DNA of 64,000 bases from Clostridia bacterium (GTDB lineage Bacteria; Bacillota; Clostridia; Christensenellales; Borkfalkiaceae): positions 180,674-244,673 of the forward strand of contig JAFQEA010000005.1 of the NCBI GenBank assembly GCA_017399185.1, written 5' to 3'. Positions 6,818 to 15,744 of this stretch are shown piece after piece (position 1 is the first letter of the stretch; every line of letters starts with the position of its first letter). A model generated the notes under the pieces. The model was not told the origin of the DNA and searched no databases. It saw only the letters and a list, made by a program, of their open reading frames with translations. A program made the position numbers and the translations under genes.

Positions 6818-8536
6818 TTGACGGTTTTACGAAAGCGGTTATTTGCATACTTTGTTGCAATAGCCTTTATTTTTTTGGTGATTTTAGGCCGTCTTTTTTA
6901 TTTGGAAGTAATAGCGTCCGAGCGGCTGCAGAAAAAGGCGATTGACCAGTGGACAAGGGAACTACCCCTAAAAGCAAGCCGCGGTAAGATATTATCATCA
7001 AACGGCACGGCGCTTGCAACAAACAAGTCAAGTTACGCCGTTTACATAAGGACAAGGCAGGTAAAAAACCCCGAACGCGTTGCAAGCGTTTTATCGCAGA
7101 TTTTTGGTGTTGATGAGCAAAAATTATTAGATAAAATGCGGAAAAAGGCAACGTCCGAAATTACCGTTAAGCGCCAGGTGGATAAAGAAAGCATAGTAAA
7201 GCTTACAAATTATCAGCTTGACGGCGTGTACTATTCTGTGGATAACACAAGGCTTTATCCATATAACCAGCTTTTGTGCAGCGTTTTAGGCTATTCAAGC
7301 ATTGACGGCGGCGGTCAGACGGGGTTAGAGCTGTATTACGACAAATACCTTAAGGGCGTTGACGGCGAAGTTTTATACGAATCCGACCTAACTGGTCAGG
7401 ATATCAAGGATAAAACCCCGTCCTATACCCCTGCGGTAAACGGGCTTAACGTAGTTACCACCATTGATATCGGTATCCAGCAGGTTGTTGAAGCCGCGCT
7501 TGAAAAGGCGTATAAGACCTACACGCCCAAGGGCTGCTCTGCGGTTGTGTTAGATCCACAAACGGGCAGGGTTTTAGCAATGGCAAACCTGCCAAGCTTT
7601 GACCTTAACGCGCCACCGCGCAATGATATTGCAACCCTTAACGCCCTATCGCGCAACACTTTGGTCGTTGACTGCTACGAGCCCGGCTCAACCTTTAAGG
7701 TTGTAACCGCCCTTGCCAACGTAAACCAAGCGCTAAAGGGTGATAAAAGTGCAAAAAGCCTTGACTATATTTATTCTTCCAACCGCTACCGTGAGCTTGC
7801 AGGGGGAAGGATAAAATGCTGGTCAGACCACAAAAACGGAAAGCATTCAAACCAGACCTTGGCGCTTGCGCTTAATAACAGCTGTAACCCGTGCTTTACC
7901 GATATCGCCCTGTCGCTTGGCACAAAAACCTTTTATTCATACATCACGGCGCTTGGCTTTGGCAAAAAGACGGGCATTGACTTCCCGGGTGAAGCTTCGG
8001 GCGTTATTATCCCGGAAAACTCTGTTAAAATCGGCGATTTAGCCCGTATCGGGTTTGGACAAAGCGTGTCGGTAACCCCAATTCAGCTTGCGGCGGCGGT
8101 TTCGGCGGCGGTAAACGGCGGCAACTACTATAAGCCTTATATTGTGGATAAAATAACCACCGAAGACGGCAGGCTGGTTGAAAGCTTTTCGCCAACGCTT
8201 AAAGGTCAGGTTGCCACCATTAAAGCAAGCGCAATACTTGCGGGGTATTTAGAAGACGTCGTTACAAGCGGCAGCGGCAAAAACGCCTACATTGAAGGCT
8301 ATAAAATCGGCGGAAAAACAGGCACGGCGCAAAAGTTTGTCGACGGCAAAATCGCGCAGGGCAAGTACGTTATGTCCTTTGTTGGCTTTATGCCGTCAAA
8401 TAAGCCCGAATATTTGTGTCTTGTTATCGTTGACGAGCCCGTTGGCGGCAATTACGGCTCAACCGTAGCGGCGCCCGTTGCAGGGCAGATATTCAAAGGA
8501 ATAATCGACTTAAAGGACATTGAGCTTATAATTTAA
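6818..8536 (+). CDS. ftsI: Class B penicillin-binding protein (FtsI/PBP2 type)
   Basis: 572 residues with an N-terminal membrane anchor (residues 8-30), a PBP dimer domain, and a transpeptidase domain with all three active-site motifs: STFK (in PGSTFKVVTAL), SCN (NNSCNP) and KTG (GGKTGTAQ). It cross-links septal peptidoglycan with FtsW. There is no PASTA domain, unlike many SpoVD proteins, which favours FtsI. The start used is a TTG at 6818; its ribosome site is poor, and GGGGA sits well upstream at 6791-6795, so the true start is uncertain by a few codons. Confidence 0.92.
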   Translation: MTVLRKRLFAYFVAIAFIFLVILGRLFYLEVIASERLQKKAIDQWTRELPLKASRGKILSSNGTALATNKSSYAVYIRTRQVKNPERVASVLSQIFGVDEQKLLDKMRKKATSEITVKRQVDKESIVKLTNYQLDGVYYSVDNTRLYPYNQLLCSVLGYSSIDGGGQTGLELYYDKYLKGVDGEVLYESDLTGQDIKDKTPSYTPAVNGLNVVTTIDIGIQQVVEAALEKAYKTYTPKGCSAVVLDPQTGRVLAMANLPSFDLNAPPRNDIATLNALSRNTLVVDCYEPGSTFKVVTALANVNQALKGDKSAKSLDYIYSSNRYRELAGGRIKCWSDHKNGKHSNQTLALALNNSCNPCFTDIALSLGTKTFYSYITALGFGKKTGIDFPGEASGVIIPENSVKIGDLARIGFGQSVSVTPIQLAAAVSAAVNGGNYYKPYIVDKITTEDGRLVESFSPTLKGQVATIKASAILAGYLEDVVTSGSGKNAYIEGYKIGGKTGTAQKFVDGKIAQGKYVMSFVGFMPSNKPEYLCLVIVDEPVGGNYGSTVAAPVAGQIFKGIIDLKDIELII

Positions 8537-8592
8537 GCAAAAATTCAAGCAAAACAAATAAAATCAAGCATAAATAAACGAAAAAGGTAGTT

Positions 8593-10059
8593 ATGAAACT
8601 TTGTGAACTTATTAAAAATATACCCGGCGCAAGCATATTTCCTGAAGGCGCTGATATAGATATACAAAAAATCGTGATAGACGATAGGGCTATCACGCCA
8701 AACAGCTTATTCGTGTGCCTGCGCGGCGGTAGCGTTGACGGGCATAACTTTGCCCAATCTGCCGTAAAAAACGGCGCGGTTGCAATCGTTACCGAAAGGT
8801 TTATCCCAAAAATAAAGACCGCGCAGGTCGTGGTCGGGGATACGAGAAGCGCACTTTCTTATTTATCTGCAAGCTTTTTTGGCGAGCCGCAAAAAAAGCT
8901 CAAAATAATAGGCGTTGTGGGCACTAACGGCAAAACGAGCGTAAGTCATATTACGGCGCACCTATTAAACAGCGCGTCAAAAAAGGCGGCGGTTATAGGT
9001 ACGCTTGGCGCAAAATGCGGTCAAGACTATATGTCAACCGACCTGACCACCCCCGACCCGTTCATGCTGTTTTCCTTGCTGGACAAATTTGTAAAAGCAG
9101 GCGCAAGCTACGTCGTTATGGAAGTTTCCGCCCACGCAATAAGCCTTAAAAAGGTTGCCGCAATCGACTTTGAAGTCTTAATATTTACCAACTGCACGCA
9201 CGACCATTTGGATTATTTCACCGACTTTTCGGGGTACAGACAGGTCAAAAAGAGCATATTTTCAGGGCAATCCCGCTTTTTCGTCGTTAACACCGACGAC
9301 GTTTTAGGGCGTGAAATTTATTCTTCCGCCCCACACAAAAGCGTAACCTACGCGCTTAACGCACCGTCTGACGTTTTCGCGATTAATCTTAAGGAATCGC
9401 AGGAAGGCTTAAGCTTCGTGCTTAATATGTTCGATATGGTCTATAAAACCAAAACCAGACTTTTGGGTGAGTTTAACGTTTCCAACTGTCTTGCGGCGGC
9501 GTGCGCGGCGTTTTTGTGCGGCGTAAAACCTTTTGATATTGCAAAAGCCGTACAAACGATAGCACCCGTAAGCGGTCGGCTTGAAAAAATAGCAACCGTG
9601 CGCGGTGCAAACGTTTTTTTAGATTACGCACACACACCCGACGGGCTTGATAAAAGCCTGTCCTTTGTGTCGGCAACGTGCGTGCGTGATACCTACTGCG
9701 TTTTCGGGTGCGGTGGTAACCGTGATAAGCAAAAGCGCCCCATAATGGGCAGGATTGCAGGTGATATTGCAGACTTTGTAGTGGTCACAAGCGACAACCC
9801 GCGCGACGAAAAGCCCGAAAGCATTATACGCGATATCGAAGTCGGTATCCGCTCGGTTTCCCTTGATTACATAACCATTATTGACCGCAAAAGCGCCATA
9901 GAGTACGCGCTTGAGCGTTTAGAGTGCGGCGACAGCCTGCTTATTGCGGGTAAGGGCGCTGAAGAATATCAAGAAGTAAAAGGGGAAAGATTGGCTTTTT
10001 CGGATAGGCAGGTTGTTTTGGACTATCTATCCGGGCTTGAAAAAACAAATAATGAGTAA
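8593..10059 (+). CDS. murE: UDP-MurNAc-L-Ala-D-Glu:meso-diaminopimelate ligase
   Basis: 488 residues with three Mur ligase domains: ATP-binding GVVGTNGKTS near residue 115, the KSIFSGQ-type central region, and the C-terminal DNPR motif (TSDNPRDEKP) that selects meso-diaminopimelate rather than lysine. It adds the third residue to the peptidoglycan stem peptide in the cytoplasm. An AAAAGGTAG ribosome site precedes the ATG. It overlaps mraY by 8 bases. The usual next gene, murF, is absent here. Confidence 0.96.
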   Translation: MKLCELIKNIPGASIFPEGADIDIQKIVIDDRAITPNSLFVCLRGGSVDGHNFAQSAVKNGAVAIVTERFIPKIKTAQVVVGDTRSALSYLSASFFGEPQKKLKIIGVVGTNGKTSVSHITAHLLNSASKKAAVIGTLGAKCGQDYMSTDLTTPDPFMLFSLLDKFVKAGASYVVMEVSAHAISLKKVAAIDFEVLIFTNCTHDHLDYFTDFSGYRQVKKSIFSGQSRFFVVNTDDVLGREIYSSAPHKSVTYALNAPSDVFAINLKESQEGLSFVLNMFDMVYKTKTRLLGEFNVSNCLAAACAAFLCGVKPFDIAKAVQTIAPVSGRLEKIATVRGANVFLDYAHTPDGLDKSLSFVSATCVRDTYCVFGCGGNRDKQKRPIMGRIAGDIADFVVVTSDNPRDEKPESIIRDIEVGIRSVSLDYITIIDRKSAIEYALERLECGDSLLIAGKGAEEYQEVKGERLAFSDRQVVLDYLSGLEKTNNE

Positions 10060-11035
10060 GCTTATTTTAGTTTTTATTGTTTCTGCGCTGTTAAGCGCGC
10101 TCTCGTGCTTTGCGCTTATCAAGGTTTTTAAACGCCTTAAGGTGGGGCAAACCATTTTGCATTACGTAAGCGAGCATTCACACAAAAACGGAACGCCAAC
10201 CATGGGCGGATTATCCTTTATCCTATCTGCAATCGCCGTGTTTTTTATTTTTAACAGGGCTTATCCCATTGCAACGGCGGCGGCGGTTATTTTTCTTGCG
10301 TATTCGCTAGTCGGGTTTATTGACGACCTTCTTAAGGTGCGTTTTAGCAAAAACCAAGGCTTGACTGCTCTTCAAAAAATCATTTTCCAGCTTGGCGTAA
10401 GCCTTATCGTTGCGGTTTTTTGCGTGTATATGGGGATAACCAACGTTTATATACCCTTTACGGGCAGGCTTGTAAACCTTGGGCTGTGGTCTGTTCCCCT
10501 TAACGTGCTGGTTTTTATTGCCACGACAAACTGCGTTAACCTTACTGACGGGCTTGACGGGCTTTGCTCAACCACAAGTATGATTTTTATGCTTGGGGCG
10601 GCGGCACTTATCGGCGCACAGCTTAATAAATTGAGCGATTATTATATCGTAAAGGAAGAATATAGCGCGCTTATAGCATTAGCAATTTCGTGCGGCGGCG
10701 CGCTTCTGGGCTTTTTGCTGTTCAACACCAACAAGGCGCAGATTTTTATGGGGGATACGGGCTCTTTGGGTCTTGGCGCGGTTATTTCAAGTATTATGAT
10801 TTTCAGCGGTAACACCCTGTATATACCAATAATGGGTATAATTTACGTTATCAGCGGATTGTCGGTTATTATTCAGGTGCTTGTGTATAAGCGCACTAAA
10901 AAAAGGGTTTTCAAAATGGCGCCCTTTCACCACCATTTACAGCAAAACGGGCACAGCGAAGCAAAAATCGCGTTTATTTATGCGTTTATAACCGTTATAT
11001 GCTCACTTTCGTGCGTTTTGGTTTACGCTAATTAA
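10052..11035 (+). CDS. mraY: Phospho-N-acetylmuramoyl-pentapeptide-transferase
   Basis: About 327 residues, ten membrane segments. Motifs HKNGTPTMGG, VGFIDDLLK, NCVNLTDGLDGL and the C-terminal FKMAPFHHHLQQNG are the MraY signature, including the catalytic aspartates. It makes lipid I from UDP-MurNAc-pentapeptide and undecaprenyl phosphate. The start MSKLILVF at 10052 overlaps the end of murE, indicating coupling; a longer frame from 10013 adds residues encoded inside murE and is rejected. Confidence 0.96.
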   Translation: MSKLILVFIVSALLSALSCFALIKVFKRLKVGQTILHYVSEHSHKNGTPTMGGLSFILSAIAVFFIFNRAYPIATAAAVIFLAYSLVGFIDDLLKVRFSKNQGLTALQKIIFQLGVSLIVAVFCVYMGITNVYIPFTGRLVNLGLWSVPLNVLVFIATTNCVNLTDGLDGLCSTTSMIFMLGAAALIGAQLNKLSDYYIVKEEYSALIALAISCGGALLGFLLFNTNKAQIFMGDTGSLGLGAVISSIMIFSGNTLYIPIMGIIYVISGLSVIIQVLVYKRTKKRVFKMAPFHHHLQQNGHSEAKIAFIYAFITVICSLSCVLVYAN

Positions 11036-11052
11036 TTTTTAAAGGGGTAAAA

Positions 11053-12450
11053 ATGCAATATAAAAACAAGGTTTTTTTGGTTTACGGCTTGGCAAAAAGC
11101 GGTATTGCCGCCGCAAAATTGCTGCTTTCACTTAAGGCAAGCGTTATTTTACACGACAGGGACGAAGGCGTTTATAAAAAGCAAGAAGTTATTGCTCTTT
11201 TAGAGTGCGGCGCACAAATTTATGACGGCACGCAGGGCTTTTATGCTGCGGTGGTAAGCCCGGGCGTTCCTATAGATGATGATTTTCTGGTTAACGTAAA
11301 GCGGGGCGGCGGCAAGATTATCGGTGAATTGGAGCTTGGCTCGTTACTTTTAAGCGCGCCAATTATCGCCGTTACGGGCACAAACGGTAAAACTACGGTC
11401 ACGACAATGCTTACACACGTTTTAAAGTCGTGCGGGGAATCGGCTTTCAGCCTTGGCAACGTGGGCACGCCCATAACCGAAAAGGCAACGGCGTTAAAGC
11501 CCACCGATTTTGCCGTGGTGGAAGCTTCATCCTTTCAGCTTGAAACTATTAAAGCCTTTTGCCCCCATATTGCCGTAATAACAAATATCACCCAAGACCA
11601 TTTGGACCGCCACTATTCAATGGAAAATTACGTCTTTTTAAAGGGGCAGATTTTAAAAAATATGACTTCAAGCGAGTTTGCCGTTTTAAACTACGACGAC
11701 AAAACCGTGCGCGCCTTTGCCGAAAAGACAAACGCAAAGGTAATCTGGTTTTCCTTTAAGGACTGGGCTTTATCAGAGTACCAAGCCTTTAACGGGGGAA
11801 GCGACGGCAAATGCTTTGACGGCGCGTACTTTGACGGCGCGTACTTTGACGGGCAATTTCTGTGCTTTAGGGGCGAGCGCGTAATAGAAGCAAACGCCCT
11901 TAACGTTTACGGCAGGCACAATATAGAAAACGCCCTTGCGGTAATTAGTGCTTGCTGGGCGGCAGGGGAAAGCCTTGAGAGCATCAAGCAGGGGCTTGAA
12001 ACCTTCAGGGGCGCTAATCATCGGCTTGAAAGGGTCTTTGAGTGCGATAACGTTACATACTATAACGACTCTAAAGCGACAAACGTCGGCGCAAGCATAA
12101 CGGCAGTTGATTGTATGGATAAAAACACCGTGATAATTTTAGGCGGCGAAACAAAATCACAAGATTTTAAGCCGCTTTTTGATAAACTTAAAAATAGCAA
12201 CGTCACGCTTGCAATCATTGTTGGCAGCGGCAAAGGCGAGCTTATTAAGTGCGCCGTAGATAACGACTATTTCAGCTTTTACGTTGCAAGGGATTTAAGT
12301 GATGCCGTAAGGCTTGCCAAAAGCCATTTATCAGGTGGCGGAGGCAACGTTTTGTTATCACCTGCGTGCTCCAGCCTTGACCAATACAAAAACTACGAAG
12401 AGCGCGGTCAAGCCTTTATTGATGCGGTAAAAGCACTTTATGAAGCTTAA
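11053..12450 (+). CDS. murD: UDP-N-acetylmuramoyl-L-alanine:D-glutamate ligase
   Basis: 465 residues. N-terminal Rossmann domain (VYGLAKSGIAAAKLL), ATP loop VTGTNGKTTVT, ITNITQDHLDRH, NDSKATN and the final SPACSSLDQYKNYEERG all match MurD. It adds D-Glu to UDP-MurNAc-L-Ala. A short internal tandem repeat, FDGAY FDGAY FDGQ near residues 256-269 (11817-11857), is an unusual insertion between strands of the central domain, probably made by slippage. It overlaps ftsW by 11 bases. Confidence 0.95.
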   Translation: MQYKNKVFLVYGLAKSGIAAAKLLLSLKASVILHDRDEGVYKKQEVIALLECGAQIYDGTQGFYAAVVSPGVPIDDDFLVNVKRGGGKIIGELELGSLLLSAPIIAVTGTNGKTTVTTMLTHVLKSCGESAFSLGNVGTPITEKATALKPTDFAVVEASSFQLETIKAFCPHIAVITNITQDHLDRHYSMENYVFLKGQILKNMTSSEFAVLNYDDKTVRAFAEKTNAKVIWFSFKDWALSEYQAFNGGSDGKCFDGAYFDGAYFDGQFLCFRGERVIEANALNVYGRHNIENALAVISACWAAGESLESIKQGLETFRGANHRLERVFECDNVTYYNDSKATNVGASITAVDCMDKNTVIILGGETKSQDFKPLFDKLKNSNVTLAIIVGSGKGELIKCAVDNDYFSFYVARDLSDAVRLAKSHLSGGGGNVLLSPACSSLDQYKNYEERGQAFIDAVKALYEA

Positions 12451-13591
12451 ATTCAAAGGCGATAGCATTTTACTTGTTTTGGTGTGCGTATTGGCGCTTT
12501 TCGGGGTTGTAATGGTCTATTCGGCGTCAAGCTTTACGGCAAACAAGGATTACGGCAACGCCTATTATTACGCCTTCAAGCAGCTTATCGGGTTTTTGCT
12601 TGGTCTTATCTTAATGGTTTTTACCGCCTGCTTTGACTATAAAAACTATCTTGGCAAATGCAGGTGGCTGTGTTTAGGCTCAATACTTTTGCTCGCGGCA
12701 ATATTTATCCCAGGGCTTGGCGTCGAAGTTTACGGCGCAAAGCGTTGGCTTAATTTGGGCTTTTTCACCGTTCAACCGTCCGAGCTTGCTAAATTTTGCT
12801 ACGTTTTTTGGCTTGCCGAATATTTCAGCAAGGATATGTCGCGCGCAAAGTCATTTAAGGGCATACTTATCCCCCTTTTGGTGGGCGTAATCATTTGCGT
12901 TACGATTATGCTTGAACCAAATATGTCAATAACTATGTGCGTTGCGCTAATTATGCTTATCGTGCTGTTTTCGGCGGGCGTTAAAATTAAGCATTTTATG
13001 CTTATTTTAGTTCCGTTTATTATCGCCGTGCCCGTTTTGATTATTTTAGAGCCGTATAGACTGCGCCGCTTGACCGCCTTTTTAAACCCGTGGGAAAACC
13101 CTAAAGGCGAAGGCTATCAGCTGCTTCAGTCCCTTTACGGCTTGGCATCGGGCGGGTGGTTTGGCGTGGGGCTTTTCAATTCGCGCCAGAAATACAGCTT
13201 TTTACCCTTTTCGGAAAGTGATTTTATACTTTCAATTATTGGTGAAGAATTAGGCTTTGTCGGCACGCTTTTGCTGTTTGGCGTAATGTTTGCCGTTATT
13301 TTGCGTGGGATAGATATTGCAAGCCGTGCAAAGGACTTTTTTTCCTACCTGCTGTCGGTTGGGATAGTAAGCGTTTACGCCGTGCAGGTAATGATTAACG
13401 CGCTTGTGGTAACGGGCTCAATCCCGCCCACGGGGCTTCCGCTACCGCTTATTTCGGCAGGCAATACGTCGCTTATTGTGTTTATGGGTGCGTTCGGGGT
13501 TTTGTATAACGTTTCCGCCCACGCAACCGAAAGATTAGTAAAGCCCTTGCGGCACGCAAAAAGGGGCGCGCGCCTTAAAAAAGCAGGTTAA
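12440..13591 (+). CDS. ftsW: Septal peptidoglycan glycosyltransferase FtsW
   Basis: 383 residues, about ten membrane helices. Family motifs include the first-helix VVMVYSASS, GAKRWLNLGFFTVQPSELAK, and the late GLPLPLISAGNTSL. FtsW is a SEDS glycan polymerase working with the class B PBP encoded at 6818. Translation begins inside the end of murD. A basic tail RHAKRGARLKKAG follows the last helix. The neighbours murG and murC usually found next are not present. Confidence 0.94.
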   Translation: MKLKFKGDSILLVLVCVLALFGVVMVYSASSFTANKDYGNAYYYAFKQLIGFLLGLILMVFTACFDYKNYLGKCRWLCLGSILLLAAIFIPGLGVEVYGAKRWLNLGFFTVQPSELAKFCYVFWLAEYFSKDMSRAKSFKGILIPLLVGVIICVTIMLEPNMSITMCVALIMLIVLFSAGVKIKHFMLILVPFIIAVPVLIILEPYRLRRLTAFLNPWENPKGEGYQLLQSLYGLASGGWFGVGLFNSRQKYSFLPFSESDFILSIIGEELGFVGTLLLFGVMFAVILRGIDIASRAKDFFSYLLSVGIVSVYAVQVMINALVVTGSIPPTGLPLPLISAGNTSLIVFMGAFGVLYNVSAHATERLVKPLRHAKRGARLKKAG

Positions 13592-13644
13592 AATAACACC
13601 GCCACGCATTTTAGCATACAATAAATTGTTGGAAAGGTTTTTGT

Positions 13645-14913
13645 ATGCCACACTACCTGATTAACGGCGGAAAAAGGCTTGACGGTACGGTTGAAATAAG
13701 CCCTGCAAAAAATGCGGTATTACCCATTATGTGCGCAAGTCTTATGATAAGGGGCAAAACGCTTATAAAAGATTGCCCAAGGCTTGGCGACGTAATGGTT
13801 ATGTGCGATATTTTAAAGGGCTTTGGCGCGAAAACCACGTTTACGCCGCAAGGGCTTTTGATTAATGCCGAAAATATTAATACTTCTGAAATAGACGGTG
13901 CGTTGGCAGGTAAAATACGCGCATCGTTTTTTTTGGTTGGCGCGCTTATATCAAGGCTTAAATGGGCAGATTGTCCAATGCCGGGCGGCTGTAAAATAGG
14001 CACGCGCCCGATAGATATCCACCTTGCTGGGCTTAAGGCGCTTGGGGTTGAAATTTCCGTGCTGGATAGCCGCATTTTGTTTGATGCAAAAAACGCAAAG
14101 TCTTCCCGCGTAAGGTTAAGATACCCATCCGTCGGCGCAACCGAAAACCTTATTATGGCGGCGGTCTTTTTAAAAGGCGATACCTATATTGAAAACTGTG
14201 CCACCGAGCCGGAGATTAAAGACCTTGTTGAATTTTTAAACATTGCAGGCGCTAAAATTTACGGCGGCGGCACGCGCTTTATCCGTGTGTGCGGCGTTGA
14301 AAATTTAACTGAAAATATTGAGTATAAACCAATCCCCGACCGCATTGAAACAGGCACGTTTTTGCTTGCAACCTACCTTTTAGGGGGAAAGGTTTACCTA
14401 AAAGGAGCAAATGCCGAAAATATTTTTTATTTAATAAAAAATACCCCCAATAATAGTTGCAAAATCTACGCGCGATATGTTAATATATATGAGAAAGGTA
14501 TATATATAGTAGCAAAAGGTGAACCGATATCCTTTGGCAGTATCGTTTGCGCGCCGTATCCGCTTTTCCCAACAGACCTTCAGCCCATACTTGGGGCTGT
14601 TGCGGCGGCGTCAAAGGGGATAACGAAAATTACCGAAACCGTATTTGATTCAAGGTTTTTGTATCTTGAAGAATTATTCAAAATGGGTGCAAAATTTTCA
14701 CTAAAGGATAATACCGCTACGATAGTCGGTGCGCCGCTTTTTGGTACGACGGTTGAAGCAAAGGATTTACGCGGCGGCGCGGCACTTGTTCTTGCAGGGC
14801 TTAAAGCAAGCGGCAAGACAAAGGTTTTGGGCGCGGAAAACGTTATGCGTGGTTATCTTGACTTTGACAAAAAGCTAACCGCCCTTGGCGCGGATATTAC
14901 CTTGATAGACTAA
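13645..14913 (+). CDS. murA: UDP-N-acetylglucosamine 1-carboxyvinyltransferase
   Basis: 422 residues, standard MurA length. N-terminal KNAVLPIMCAS, the catalytic loop PGGCKIGTRPIDIHL with the active cysteine, and the C-terminal DLRGGAALVLAGL are present. It performs the first committed step of peptidoglycan synthesis, transferring enolpyruvate from PEP. The central segment (residues 250-285, ENIFYLIKNTPNNSC) is less conserved than usual. It follows ftsW after 53 bases and is followed by ftsQ after 18. Confidence 0.94.
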   Translation: MPHYLINGGKRLDGTVEISPAKNAVLPIMCASLMIRGKTLIKDCPRLGDVMVMCDILKGFGAKTTFTPQGLLINAENINTSEIDGALAGKIRASFFLVGALISRLKWADCPMPGGCKIGTRPIDIHLAGLKALGVEISVLDSRILFDAKNAKSSRVRLRYPSVGATENLIMAAVFLKGDTYIENCATEPEIKDLVEFLNIAGAKIYGGGTRFIRVCGVENLTENIEYKPIPDRIETGTFLLATYLLGGKVYLKGANAENIFYLIKNTPNNSCKIYARYVNIYEKGIYIVAKGEPISFGSIVCAPYPLFPTDLQPILGAVAAASKGITKITETVFDSRFLYLEELFKMGAKFSLKDNTATIVGAPLFGTTVEAKDLRGGAALVLAGLKASGKTKVLGAENVMRGYLDFDKKLTALGADITLID

Positions 14914-14931
14914 TAAACGAAGGTTATTCAA

Positions 14932-15699
14932 ATGAAACACAGAAAGCTATTTATTTTATCAGTGACTTTAGCGGCAGTGCTTTACGTAGTGCTATGCTTT
15001 TTTGCTGTGTTTTCAGTTAACGATATTTCAGTTAATTATTCAGTTTACACCGATAGTGACAAAGCCGCTTGCGAGCAGATTTTATCATCCTATCGCGGTA
15101 AAAACTTACTGTTTTTAAACACCGACAAATTGGCGCAGGAAATCACCGATAGCACCAATTTAAAGGTTGAAAGCATTACCAAAAGGTATCCTTTCAGTTT
15201 AGATATCAAGCTGTTTTCCCGTCAGGAACGCTTTGCAATAAAAACCGCGCAGGGCGATTATTATATCCTTGACGACGAATACACGGTTATAGATAAGCGC
15301 CCGACTTTGGAAAACGCGTCGGACAAGCTGTCAAACGTGCTTTTGGAGTTTGTCACCGGTGACGTAGTAACTGCCGAGATTAAAAAACCGCTTACAATTT
15401 CAAACGATCAGCTTTTACAAAGCTTAAAGCTTGCGCTTTCCTGCTTTGACTCCCCACGTGATTTTTTGGAAAAGGTAACTGTTTTTAAGGTGGATAACGA
15501 AGTCGATAACTACCGCTTTATCTTTGCTTTCAGAAGTGGGGTTACAATGGAAGTGCGTAAAGCGCTTTATAAGCCGCAGGAAAAGTGTATGGCAGGTCTT
15601 GAAAAGTATTTATCCTTACAGGATATCAATCTTTATAAGGGCACGATTATTTGTTACACTTTGGATAGCGGCGAGGTCAAATGCTATCACTCATATTAA
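14932..15699 (+). CDS. ftsQ: FtsQ/DivIB-type division protein
   Basis: 255 residues: short cytoplasmic start, one membrane helix (residues 7-28), then a POTRA-like region beginning VNDISVNYSVYTDSDK and the typical FtsQ phrase ESITKRYPFSLDIKLFSRQERFAIK, GDYYILDDEYTVID. FtsQ/DivIB recruits FtsL and FtsB/DivIC and holds the septal synthase inactive until needed. Position between murA and ftsA supports the call. The sequence is divergent, so the name rests on topology, this motif and location. Confidence 0.8.
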   Translation: MKHRKLFILSVTLAAVLYVVLCFFAVFSVNDISVNYSVYTDSDKAACEQILSSYRGKNLLFLNTDKLAQEITDSTNLKVESITKRYPFSLDIKLFSRQERFAIKTAQGDYYILDDEYTVIDKRPTLENASDKLSNVLLEFVTGDVVTAEIKKPLTISNDQLLQSLKLALSCFDSPRDFLEKVTVFKVDNEVDNYRFIFAFRSGVTMEVRKALYKPQEKCMAGLEKYLSLQDINLYKGTIICYTLDSGEVKCYHSY

Positions 15700-15744
15700 T
15701 TTGCGGTATTTCCGCACCAAAACACTTAAGGTAAGGGATTTGTT

